Assembly (NCBI GenBank): GCA_002371625.1
Contig: DFFV01000056.1
Location: forward strand, 1 to 31,896
Source of the DNA: Ruminococcus sp. UBA3767
GTDB lineage: Bacteria; Bacillota; Clostridia; Oscillospirales; Ruminococcaceae
Direction of reading: 5' to 3'
DNA: 31,896 nt
Below, piece after piece: positions 14,232-21,652 of this stretch; position 1 is the first letter of the stretch, and every line of letters starts with the position of its first letter. The position numbers and the translations under genes are program-made. The notes below the pieces were generated by a model. That model was not told where the DNA came from, did no database searches, and worked only from the letters and a program-made list of their open reading frames with translations.

Positions 14232-15866
14232 ATGACCGTATTTAACGGAAAGGGCGTTTATGGTGCTATCGCACTTGGAAAGATATCTGTTTTCAAGCGC
14301 AGAGAAGCAAAGGTGAAAAGGGTACACGTTGAGGATACTCAGGCTGAGCTGAAACGTCTTGAGGAGGCTAAGCAGCGCTCGGTTGAGCAGCTTCAGCAGA
14401 TATATGACAAGGCGCTCAGAGAAGTAGGAGAGGCAAACGCTCAGATATTTGAGATCCATATAATGATGATAGACGACGATGATTACAACGACTCTATCCA
14501 AAGCATAATTGAAACGCAGTCGGTAAATGCGGAGTATGCGGTAGCTGTGACGGCGGACAATTTTGCGGAGATGTTCGCATCTATGGAGGATGCTTATATG
14601 CAGGCAAGGTCTGCTGATGTCAAGGACATTTCAAACAGGATAATCGGCAACCTTTCCGATGCAGGGGCTGATGAGGAAACCGACAATGAAAAGGTGATAA
14701 TCTGTGCGGACGACCTTGCGCCGAGCGAAACGGTGCTGCTGGACAAGGACAGGGTGCTTGCTTTTGTTACGGCTTTCGGCTCATCTAATTCGCACACGGC
14801 GATACTTGCAAGGAACATGAACATACCTGCGGTGATAGGTGCGGGCGAGGAGTTCCTTAATGCGATAAAGGACGGAACTTTTGCGGCAGTGGACGGTTAC
14901 ACGGGCGAGATATTCATCGAGCCGGATGAGCAGACTGTTGAAAGACTTGAGAAAAAGCGCTGCGAGGATGAGGACAAGAAGCGCTTGCTGCAGGAGCTTA
15001 AAGGCAAGGAGAACGTAACGCTGGACGGCAAAAGGATAAACATTTTTGCAAACATCGGCGGTGTTGACCACATTGGTGCGGTGCTTGCGAGCGATGCAGG
15101 AGGAATAGGACTTTTCAGGAGCGAATTTCTGTATCTTGAAAGCAGCGATTATCCGACTGAGGAGCAGCAGTTTGCGGCTTACAAAAAGGTGCTTGAGAGC
15201 ATGGCAGGCAAAAAGGTCATTATAAGGACGCTTGACATCGGTGCTGACAAGCAGGTGGATTACTTTGGGCTTGCAAAGGAGGATAACCCTGCGCTCGGAT
15301 TCAGGGCAATAAGGATATGCCTGACAAGACCGGAGATATTCAAGACGCAGCTGAGAGCGCTTTACAGGGCATCTGCATTCGGCAACCTTGGCATAATGTT
15401 CCCGATGATAACCTCGGTGAGCGAGCTTGAAAAGATAAAGGCTGTCTGCGAGGAGGTTAAAAGCTCGCTGAAGCAGGAGGGGATACCTTTCTCGGACAGC
15501 GTTGAGCTTGGCATTATGATAGAAACGCCTGCGGCTGCGGTGATAAGCGACAGGCTTGCGCCGATGGTGGATTTCTTCAGCGTTGGCACAAACGACCTTA
15601 CGCAGTACACGCTTGCTTGCGACAGGCAGAATGCAGCGATAGAACCGTTTGTTGACACGCACCATGAGGCGATACTGAGGCTGATAGAGATGTCGGCGAA
15701 AAATGCGCACGCAAACGGCGCCTGGATAGGTATATGCGGTGAGCTTGCCGCTGACACGACGCTTACCGAAACATTTTTGAGAATGGGTATAGATGAGCTT
15801 TCAGTTTCACCGACGTTTGTTTTAAAGGTGAGAGATGCAGTGAGAAAGACCGACCTTTCAAAATAG
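14232..15866 (+). CDS. ptsI: PTS enzyme I (PEP-protein phosphotransferase)
   Basis: A 544-aa enzyme I that transfers phosphate from PEP to HPr. The N-terminal HPr-binding helical domain is followed by the phosphohistidine loop SSNSHTAILARN (H188). The C-terminal PEP-binding barrel shows GIGLFRSEFLYL, RTLDIGADKQVDYF, MFPMITSVSEL, GIMIETPAAA, FFSVGTNDLTQYTLACDR and the catalytic cysteine in IGICGELAAD. It is slightly shorter than the typical 570 aa but has every landmark. It is the last gene of the fructose operon. GGAGGTG lies before the ATG. Confidence 0.96.
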   Translation: MTVFNGKGVYGAIALGKISVFKRREAKVKRVHVEDTQAELKRLEEAKQRSVEQLQQIYDKALREVGEANAQIFEIHIMMIDDDDYNDSIQSIIETQSVNAEYAVAVTADNFAEMFASMEDAYMQARSADVKDISNRIIGNLSDAGADEETDNEKVIICADDLAPSETVLLDKDRVLAFVTAFGSSNSHTAILARNMNIPAVIGAGEEFLNAIKDGTFAAVDGYTGEIFIEPDEQTVERLEKKRCEDEDKKRLLQELKGKENVTLDGKRINIFANIGGVDHIGAVLASDAGGIGLFRSEFLYLESSDYPTEEQQFAAYKKVLESMAGKKVIIRTLDIGADKQVDYFGLAKEDNPALGFRAIRICLTRPEIFKTQLRALYRASAFGNLGIMFPMITSVSELEKIKAVCEEVKSSLKQEGIPFSDSVELGIMIETPAAAVISDRLAPMVDFFSVGTNDLTQYTLACDRQNAAIEPFVDTHHEAILRLIEMSAKNAHANGAWIGICGELAADTTLTETFLRMGIDELSVSPTFVLKVRDAVRKTDLSK

Positions 15867-15876
15867 AACAACAGTA

Positions 15877-15912
15877 AAAGCCCACAGCATTTAGTAGTAC
15901 TGTGGGCTTTAT
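15877..15912. terminator. Bidirectional terminator between ptsI and the MATE gene
   Basis: AAAGCCCACAG / CTGTGGGCTTT hairpin with 11-bp perfect arms and a 12-nt loop. T-runs are short but lie on both sides (CTTTA on plus, CTTTTAC on minus). It sits between converging genes. Confidence 0.8.
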
Positions 15913-15920
15913 TGGATCTG

Positions 15921-17282
15921 TTATGTATCAGATGCTCTTTTTTTATTGTTAGTGAACCAGCTGCCTTTGCGGTAAAACAGCAGCGACATTGCAGCGGCTG
16001 TACACCAGCCTATCGGCCACGCTATCCATATACCTGTTGTGCCAAGGTGAGCCGAAAGCACTTTTGCAAGCACAACTCTGAGTATAAGGTCGGTAAAGGT
16101 GGCAGCCATAAAGCTGTTCATCATTTCAGCGCCCCTGAGCACGCCATCGGACACGAGCTTTGCGGCAACGATGAGGTAAAAGGGCGAAAGTATCCTGAGA
16201 AACTCGACGCCGACATCAAGTGCTGTTTGTGTGGGTTCATCGAGGAATATCCTGACAAGCAGCCTGCCGCCGAAGAAATAGAGCAGCATTATCGGCACGC
16301 ATATTCCCCACACCAGCTTTATTCCTGCCCTAAAGCCGGGACGGATACGCTCGTGTTTTCCTGCGCCGAGATTTTGCGCTGTGAAATTTGAAACGCCGTT
16401 GCCAAGTGTAGTGAGCGAGGTGATGACCATATTATTCAGCTTGACCGAGGCGGAATAGCCTGCGATAACGCCTGAGCCGAAGGAATTGATAACGCCCTGT
16501 ATGATTATATTTCCCACCGAGATAAAGCTCTGCTGCAAAATGCTTGGCACGGCAACACGGGCAATTTTTGCAAGCAGCCTGCCCGAAAACAGCTTAGGTC
16601 TTTCATCGCTGTCATTATCGGGACGGATAGATCTGAGTCTTTTGAAAACTACCGTTACTGCAAGCACACAGCTTACTCCCTGACAGATAAAGGTCGCCCA
16701 TGCAACGCCTGCGACGCCCATTTTAAATGCGGTGACAAAGAGGATATCAACGCCGATGTTTGAGATGGACGATGCTGCAAGAAAGAGAAAAGGCGTTTTT
16801 GAATCTCCCAGAGCTGAAAAAATTCCTGTTGAAACGTTATAAAAGAAAACGAACGGCAGCCCGAGGACATAGATATAAAGATACTTTTTGGAATCGCTCA
16901 TTATATCATCGGGAGTTTTTATCATTTGCAGCAGTGAGCCGCCGAAGATGAGCCCTGTGAGCATGAGTATCACGCAAAGCACAGAGCAAGCTATAAGTGT
17001 CGTATAAACTGCGGTCTTCATGCTGTTTATGCGCTTTGCGCCGAACAGCTGCGAAACGACTACCGAGCAGCCGATATTGCAGCCAAAGGCAAAGGCGATA
17101 TAGATAAGAGTTATCTCGTAGCTGTTGCCGACAGCTGCAAGTGCCTGCTCGCCCACGAATTTTCCCGCAACAAAGCTATCAGCTATGTTATAGAGCTGCT
17201 GAAAGAGCACACTTGCGAAAAGCGGCAGACAGAATTTCCAAAGCACTTTATCGGGTGCTCCGACCGTGAGGTCTTTTGTCAT
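15921..17282 (-). CDS. MATE-family multidrug/solute efflux transporter
   Basis: A 453-aa membrane protein with twelve predicted helices in two bundles. The start MTKDLTVGAP...KFCLPLFASVLFQQLYNIADS is the standard opening of DinF/NorM-like MATE proteins in Firmicutes, and each half has the QLYN/GYSA-type contacts. MATE pumps exchange Na+ or H+ for cationic drugs or metabolites; the substrate here is unknown. A GTG 12 nt upstream is also possible as a start. It is 109 nt downstream of the zinc-ribbon gene on the same strand, with no clear promoter in between. Confidence 0.93.
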   Translation of the reverse strand: MTKDLTVGAPDKVLWKFCLPLFASVLFQQLYNIADSFVAGKFVGEQALAAVGNSYEITLIYIAFAFGCNIGCSVVVSQLFGAKRINSMKTAVYTTLIACSVLCVILMLTGLIFGGSLLQMIKTPDDIMSDSKKYLYIYVLGLPFVFFYNVSTGIFSALGDSKTPFLFLAASSISNIGVDILFVTAFKMGVAGVAWATFICQGVSCVLAVTVVFKRLRSIRPDNDSDERPKLFSGRLLAKIARVAVPSILQQSFISVGNIIIQGVINSFGSGVIAGYSASVKLNNMVITSLTTLGNGVSNFTAQNLGAGKHERIRPGFRAGIKLVWGICVPIMLLYFFGGRLLVRIFLDEPTQTALDVGVEFLRILSPFYLIVAAKLVSDGVLRGAEMMNSFMAATFTDLILRVVLAKVLSAHLGTTGIWIAWPIGWCTAAAMSLLFYRKGSWFTNNKKRASDT

Positions 17283-17391
17283 ATTTTTCTTCACATCCTG
17301 CTTGGTTTATTTAAGAGCAAAAGCATCGCTCAACTTGTATTATCCGAGCCTGTCGGTGCGTGGCAGGATGGTGTTTTGCACTTGTGCATTA

Positions 17392-18213
17392 TTAAAGTCG
17401 TTCCCTCATTTCGTTCAGGGCATCATCGAGCCTGAAATCATCATCGTCATAAGTATCGTCAGCGCCGTAGTCGCTCAGCTCATCAAGTATTTCAAGCTGC
17501 TTTTTCTGAATCTCAACCTGTTCACGCTGGAGCGCTTCCATAGTTCTGTTATGCCTGTGGTTATCATAAAGCGCAAAGGCATCACCGAGCTTATGCGCCT
17601 GCCCCGACCTGAAAGCCCCGATGATGTATTCGAGCGAATCCTCGCTGCGATAGGCTTTAGGAATGGTATCTATATCAAACGAAGAATCAAGCGTTTCAAG
17701 CTCGGCACGTTTTTCACCAAGCTCGCTGAGCAGACCTTTGAGCTTTTCGTTCTGCTCAAAAAGCTGCTTTCTTGCTTTTGCCTTTTTGCTGTAAGTTACG
17801 ATCGCAGCAATGAACACGGCAAGGAATATCAGCGCCGTAAGAGCCATAAGCGGCTTATCCTCGGTCGAAACGGCTTTATCGAACATAAACACCAGCAGCA
17901 CTGCGCACAGGATATAAAACGGGATAGTGAACATTGTCCACAAAGGCATTGAATTATCCTTTTGCGAAAGCGCACCTATCTCATCGGAAATGCGGCTGAG
18001 TTTTTTGACAAGCTCGTTATGCTTTAAAAGAGATGACCTGTATTTTTCTGTCGAAGCGGCGAGCTGTGCAGCGGAGACCTTTTCTTTTTCGTCTTGTGCA
18101 AGGTCACGCTTGAAAACACTTGAGCAGAAGGAGCAGGTCAGAAGCTCCTGTCCCTCGGTGACTTTCAGATTTGCGCCGCAGCTTGGACATTTATATGCAG
18201 TAAGCTCACTCAT
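17392..18213 (-). CDS. Zinc-ribbon membrane protein with coiled coils
   Basis: A 273-aa protein I cannot assign to a named family. An N-terminal zinc ribbon (YKCPSCGANLKV ... LTCSFCSSVF, Cys at 9, 12, 27 and 30) is followed by a helical stretch with coiled-coil character (45-85), two closely spaced membrane helices (about 93-112 and 120-142), a second coiled coil (146-178) and an acidic, Asp-rich tail (ADDTYDDDDF). Ribosome binding site AGAGG. It starts only 20 nt after the flavodoxin terminator hairpin, so it may depend on read-through from upstream. Confidence 0.6.
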   Translation of the reverse strand: MSELTAYKCPSCGANLKVTEGQELLTCSFCSSVFKRDLAQDEKEKVSAAQLAASTEKYRSSLLKHNELVKKLSRISDEIGALSQKDNSMPLWTMFTIPFYILCAVLLVFMFDKAVSTEDKPLMALTALIFLAVFIAAIVTYSKKAKARKQLFEQNEKLKGLLSELGEKRAELETLDSSFDIDTIPKAYRSEDSLEYIIGAFRSGQAHKLGDAFALYDNHRHNRTMEALQREQVEIQKKQLEILDELSDYGADDTYDDDDFRLDDALNEMRERL

Positions 18214-18232
18214 ATCATACCTCTTTACTGTG

Positions 18233-18255
18233 AAAAAGCCCGCAGTTAAGCGAGC
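18233..18255 (-). terminator. Terminator after the flavodoxin gene
   Basis: Hairpin GCTCGC / GCGGGC (minus strand) with a 6-nt loop, followed by TTTTT. The 6-bp stem is short and includes one G-T pair, so it may be leaky, which fits the lack of a promoter for the next gene. Confidence 0.65.
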
Positions 18256-18263
18256 TTTTTGTA

Positions 18264-18749
18264 TTATAGTTCAGCTTTAAGCTGTTTTATCCATTTTTTC
18301 AGCTCGTTTTCATCAGCGCTTGCTGAAAAACGCTTGCCCTCAAGAACCTTTGCGCCCTTGCCGACAACGCTTTGCATATTCTTGCCGCTGTCGCCTATGC
18401 CGCTGCTGCCCGAGGTCGCAAACGGAACGATAGTCTTGCCCTTGAAATCGTACGCTTCAAGGAAGGTATCTATCACAGAAGGCTCTCTGTACCACCAGAC
18501 AGGGAAGCCGACAAAAACGACATCTGCCTGTGCAACGGGAGCGTCATTATCGCTGATCGCAGGGCGGCATGACTTATCGTTCATTTCGACAGAGCTGCGT
18601 GAAGTCTTATCACGCCAGTCAAGGTCCTTGGCCGTATAAGGCTGTGCCGGTCTTATCTCATACAGGGGTGAATCTGCGGCTGCGGCGAGTTTGTTTGCGA
18701 GCTTAGCTGTTACGCCGCTTGCGCTGAAATATGCTACCAATGCTTTCAT
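18264..18749 (-). CDS. Flavodoxin
   Basis: A 161-aa single-domain flavodoxin, an FMN electron carrier. The phosphate-binding loop is YFSASGVTAKLA (about residues 6-17), and the second FMN loop has GFPVWWYREPSVIDTFLE (about 82-99), with the Trp pair next to the isoalloxazine. The segment PFATSGSSGIGDS completes the site. This matches the short flavodoxin group frequent in Clostridia that serves as NADPH- or ferredoxin-linked reductant. Upstream in-frame sequence is not part of the gene: AGGAGGT sits just before the chosen ATG. Confidence 0.93.
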   Translation of the reverse strand: MKALVAYFSASGVTAKLANKLAAAADSPLYEIRPAQPYTAKDLDWRDKTSRSSVEMNDKSCRPAISDNDAPVAQADVVFVGFPVWWYREPSVIDTFLEAYDFKGKTIVPFATSGSSGIGDSGKNMQSVVGKGAKVLEGKRFSASADENELKKWIKQLKAEL

Positions 18750-18801
18750 ACTTATGACCTCCTTTATAGCTTTAGGAAAAAACGTTCTTGTTTTCGAGAA
18801 T

Positions 18802-18830
18802 AGTATAACACATAAGTACTTATTTTTCAA
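18802..18830 (-). promoter_or_regulatory. Flavodoxin promoter with palindromic spacer
   Basis: Minus strand TTGAAA (18830-18825), 17-nt spacer, TATACT (18807-18802). The spacer contains the perfect 12-bp palindrome ATAAGTACTTAT (18812-18823), a possible operator for an unknown regulator. Confidence 0.75.
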
Positions 18831-18858
18831 TAGATATTTTGTGTATTTTCTTAGCTGC

Positions 18859-18887
18859 AAAAAAGCCGCCCTTACAAAAAGGACGGC
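18859..18887 (-). terminator. Terminator of the murT-gatD operon
   Basis: GCCGTCCTT / AAGGGCGGC hairpin on the minus strand followed by TTTTTT, 6 nt after the stop codon of the small downstream gene. It ends the murT-gatD transcript. Confidence 0.88.
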
Positions 18888-18892
18888 CGGTC

Positions 18893-19234
18893 TTATCTGA
18901 TTATGATACCCACTTTTGCAAAGGCTTTTGCAGCGGTGAGCTTATCTACTTTGAACAGTTTTGTTGAGCTTACGAGCTTGTCGCTGTCGTAGCGGAAGAA
19001 CTCGGCATAATTCTCCTCAAAGTCCTTGCTTGAATAGACCTTTGCCATGATATATTTTTCCTTGACGGCATAGTAGTTCACGGGTGTGAGCTTCAGCATT
19101 GCGGTGCAGTCGTTTTCCATCTGCGCTGTTACCTCGTCGTAGTTTTCGTCTGTGAAATGTATCTGTCTGCATTTTAGCTGCGAGGCTGCCTGACGCAGCG
19201 GATCTTTTTCATGCTTTTTAAAAATAGAAAACAT
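18893..19234 (-). CDS. Small conserved-looking protein in the murT-gatD operon, unknown function
   Basis: A 113-aa soluble protein starting MFSIFKKHEKDPLRQ. I recognise no domain. It is mixed alpha/beta with one cysteine (LKCRQIHF), a charged centre and a C-terminal helix LTAAKAFAKVGII. A GTG 9 nt upstream is in frame, but the ATG has AGGTG at 6 nt. The gene begins 12 nt after gatD ends and is followed by the operon terminator, so it is probably co-transcribed with lipid II amidation genes. Whether it acts in the cell wall is unknown. Confidence 0.65.
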   Translation of the reverse strand: MFSIFKKHEKDPLRQAASQLKCRQIHFTDENYDEVTAQMENDCTAMLKLTPVNYYAVKEKYIMAKVYSSKDFEENYAEFFRYDSDKLVSSTKLFKVDKLTAAKAFAKVGIIIR

Positions 19235-19246
19235 AATGCGCACCTG

Positions 19247-19987
19247 CTACTTTAACAGCCTTGCAAAAAGCTGCTCTCTGCATTCCTCCTCGAGCTTATC
19301 GTTGATAGGCTCGCAGGTATATTTTTCACCTGTTTTGCGTGTCATGACATAGTTTATGATATGGTCGCACAGCTTAGGATTTTTGGAAAGCAGCGGACCG
19401 TGCAGATAGGTAGCCACGACATTTTTCTCGATGTAGCCCTCTGTTTCGCTGGAGAAGCAGTTGCCGTTGCCCGCAAGCACTTTTCCGAAAGGCGAGGTAA
19501 CGTTCTGAGTTTGTCCGCCGTGGTTCTCAAAGCCGATGACCTTATACTTTTCGCCGTCAAGCTCAGCCTCGATAACAATATTGCCTATGCAGCGCTTTGC
19601 CTTATCTGTGGAGGCGACTGTATAATAATCAAACAGTGCAAGCCCCGGGATCTTTTCGCCGTTGGAATCCTTATAATACTGTCCCATAAGCTGATAGCCG
19701 CCGCAGATCATAAGAAAGAACGTGCCGTTTTCATAAGCCTTTTTGATAGCATCGCTGCACTTTAGCAGGTCATCTGCGAGTATCTGCTGTTCAAGGTCGG
19801 CACCGCCGCCGAGGTATACTATATCGTACTGTGAAAAATCGCTTACATCGTCACCTATGATATGGGAGGAGACCTCCAGCTCGATGCCTCTTTTTTTGCA
19901 GCGGTAGGAGATTATCTCAACGTTTCCGCTGTCACCGTAAAGGTCAAGCATATTCGGGTACATGTGGAGCAGTCTGATCTTATGCAT
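19247..19987 (-). CDS. gatD: Lipid II isoglutaminyl synthase, glutaminase subunit GatD
   Basis: A 246-aa CobB/CobQ-like class I glutamine amidotransferase. The nucleophile lies in FLMICGGYQLMG (C95), with the GGG oxyanion segment YLGGGADLEQQ upstream and the catalytic histidine in YLHGPLLSKNP. GatD supplies ammonia to MurT, which amidates the D-glutamate of lipid II. The murT and gatD reading frames overlap by 8 nt. The chosen ATG has GGAGGG 8 nt upstream; a GTG two codons earlier is possible. Confidence 0.94.
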   Translation of the reverse strand: MHKIRLLHMYPNMLDLYGDSGNVEIISYRCKKRGIELEVSSHIIGDDVSDFSQYDIVYLGGGADLEQQILADDLLKCSDAIKKAYENGTFFLMICGGYQLMGQYYKDSNGEKIPGLALFDYYTVASTDKAKRCIGNIVIEAELDGEKYKVIGFENHGGQTQNVTSPFGKVLAGNGNCFSSETEGYIEKNVVATYLHGPLLSKNPKLCDHIINYVMTRKTGEKYTCEPINDKLEEECREQLFARLLK

Positions 19988-21329
19988 TTTCACTGCCCTC
20001 CTTAAATCTCTTTATAGCAGCTCTTGTCGGCTGGATAGCCGTATAGTTTGCGATTGCGAATTTATCGCCCACAGTTGAGAAGAAGCTCTTCATTGCATCG
20101 TCAAGGTCGGGCTTTACAACTATCCTGTCGGGATCATAGCCTGAGCACTTTATCCTTATGGCGATGTCGTAGGCTCTGCTTCCGCTGGTAACGACTCTTG
20201 AAACGTCCTTGAAGATGGAGAAGTTTATATCCCATATCCACGAAACGTCGTGCCCGTCTGCAAGGTTATCGTTGAGCACAAAGAGCAGCTCCTTTTCGCC
20301 GGGGTGCTCGTTCATTACTCTGAGCGTCATATTTGCGCCGACAGGGTTCTTTGCGAGGTTCACGAGCAGCTTGCTGCCTGCGACCTCAAAAACTTCAAGT
20401 CTGCCGTTGTTGACCTCAAAGTGCTCAAAGGTATCGTGCAGGACATCTTTTTTGATGTCATACAGCTTTGAGGCGGTATACACTGCGCCGAGGTTGTAGA
20501 TATAATAAATGCTGTTATGGCTGGGCTTGTATTTTTCGCCGTCTATCACGAACGAAGGTGCCTGCAGGTCAACGTCCTTTACTACGACCTCGGGCTGTGC
20601 GCTGCCGAAATCACACTTGGGGCAGCGGAATTTTCCGATATGCGAATACTGGTAGTATTCATACTCCAGCTTTGAATTGCAGAACGGGCAATACTTGCCT
20701 TCGCCTACCTCATAAGGCTCGTCCGTTGCGCCCGAATATCTTTCAACGCTGAAATAGTGGACGTTTTTATTGTTGGGGTTTGCCTTGCCAAGCCTTGCAA
20801 CGTTAGGGTCATCGGCATTGAGCACGAGATTGCCCTCGTATGTTTCAAGGAATTTTTTCACCTTTAGAATAAGCGTTTCAACTTCGCCGTTCCTGTCGAG
20901 CTGGTCACGGAAGAAGTTGAGAACGACGAGCGTTTCGAGCTTCAGCTTTGAATAGATCACAGGCACGTGCGACTCATCTGTTTCAAGCACGAGGTAATCT
21001 GCTTTGACACGGCCGTGAAAATCACACTCGCCGAGAAGCAGCGAGGTTATGCCCGTATCGAGATTATTGCCCTGTTTATTGGTGATGATCTTCAGATCCT
21101 TATGGTCACCGCTGGTAAAAATGTGGTTTAAGTAATTAGTCACCGAGGTCTTGCCGTTGGTGCCCGTTACGGCGATGATAGGACAATCCACCTTGAACGC
21201 TTTAAGGCAGTCCTTGTTGAGAGTCCACAGGACAAGCCCGGGGGCATTTCCTGCGTCCTTTCCTATCAGCTTCAGCATTTTTACCATTATCTTGCCGAAA
21301 AATATAGTTAAACCGTTTTTCAGACCCAT
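19980..21329 (-). CDS. murT: Lipid II isoglutaminyl synthase, Mur-ligase-like subunit MurT
   Basis: A 449-aa Mur-ligase-related protein. The ATP loop is TGTNGKTS (55-62), with the central LETDESHVP and LNFFRDQLDR segments. A MurT-specific zinc ribbon is formed by YCPFCNSKL and FRCPKCDF. The C-terminal DUF1727 part contains LVNLAKNPVGANMTLRV and a DVSWIWD segment near the active site. MurT with GatD converts D-Glu of lipid II to D-iGln, needed for normal cross-linking. The ribosome binding site is modest (AAGGGAT). It is the first gene of a three-gene operon with its own promoter. Confidence 0.95.
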   Translation of the reverse strand: MGLKNGLTIFFGKIMVKMLKLIGKDAGNAPGLVLWTLNKDCLKAFKVDCPIIAVTGTNGKTSVTNYLNHIFTSGDHKDLKIITNKQGNNLDTGITSLLLGECDFHGRVKADYLVLETDESHVPVIYSKLKLETLVVLNFFRDQLDRNGEVETLILKVKKFLETYEGNLVLNADDPNVARLGKANPNNKNVHYFSVERYSGATDEPYEVGEGKYCPFCNSKLEYEYYQYSHIGKFRCPKCDFGSAQPEVVVKDVDLQAPSFVIDGEKYKPSHNSIYYIYNLGAVYTASKLYDIKKDVLHDTFEHFEVNNGRLEVFEVAGSKLLVNLAKNPVGANMTLRVMNEHPGEKELLFVLNDNLADGHDVSWIWDINFSIFKDVSRVVTSGSRAYDIAIRIKCSGYDPDRIVVKPDLDDAMKSFFSTVGDKFAIANYTAIQPTRAAIKRFKEGSENA

Positions 21330-21369
21330 ATTATCAACGATCCCTTTCCGTATTTTGACTTACCAATAT

Positions 21370-21398
21370 ATAATAAAACAATATTGCAAAAAAGTCAA
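21370..21398 (-). promoter_or_regulatory. murT-gatD promoter
   Basis: Minus strand TTGACT (21398-21393), 17-nt spacer, TATTAT (21375-21370), about 40 nt upstream of the murT start. Confidence 0.78.
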
Positions 21399-21414
21399 GC
21401 CGCAGCGGCGGTTA

Positions 21415-21455
21415 GCAATTCCGTCGCAGATCACTTTGCGATAATGGCAGCTTTC
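21415..21455. repeat. 41-bp direct repeat, unit 1
   Basis: First of two 41-bp units that begin GCAATTCCGTCG and end ATAATGGCAGCTTTC, identical at 39 of 41 positions. Units start 102 bp apart. It lies between the divergent murT and P-type ATPase genes. Both strands are open through the repeat, but neither frame has a ribosome binding site I would trust. Confidence 0.8.
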
Positions 21456-21516
21456 GCACTGCTCCGGGTTTTTCACGAGAATGTCGGGGAAAGCATGATC
21501 ATTCGGGCGGCTGTCC

Positions 21517-21557
21517 GCAATTCCGTCGAAGATCACTTTGTGATAATGGCAGCTTTC
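21517..21557. repeat. 41-bp direct repeat, unit 2
   Basis: Second unit. It differs from unit 1 at two positions (C to A in the GTCGCAGA part and C to T in TTGCGATA). In this copy ATCAC-TTT-GTGAT forms a perfect small hairpin; in unit 1 the alternative CGCA/TGCG pairing is available instead. It may be a dispersed intergenic repeat. No other copy is in the window. Confidence 0.8.
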
Positions 21558-21652
21558 AGCGTTCATTTTTTCGCTGCGCTGAGATTTTAGTCATTAAACC
21601 GTCCAAGCCCGAATAAGCTGTAATAAACAGTTTAAACGGGAGGTAGAGGGCT

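Noticed and set aside
14781..15710. Long minus-strand open frame of about 309 codons antisense to ptsI
   Set aside because: The sense frame encodes an unmistakable enzyme I; the antisense product has no recognisable domain and no start signals.
21360..21590. Open frames on both strands through the 41-bp repeats, giving repeated peptides
   Set aside because: Neither has a convincing start region, and the minus frame overlaps the murT promoter. A repeat unit explains the openness.
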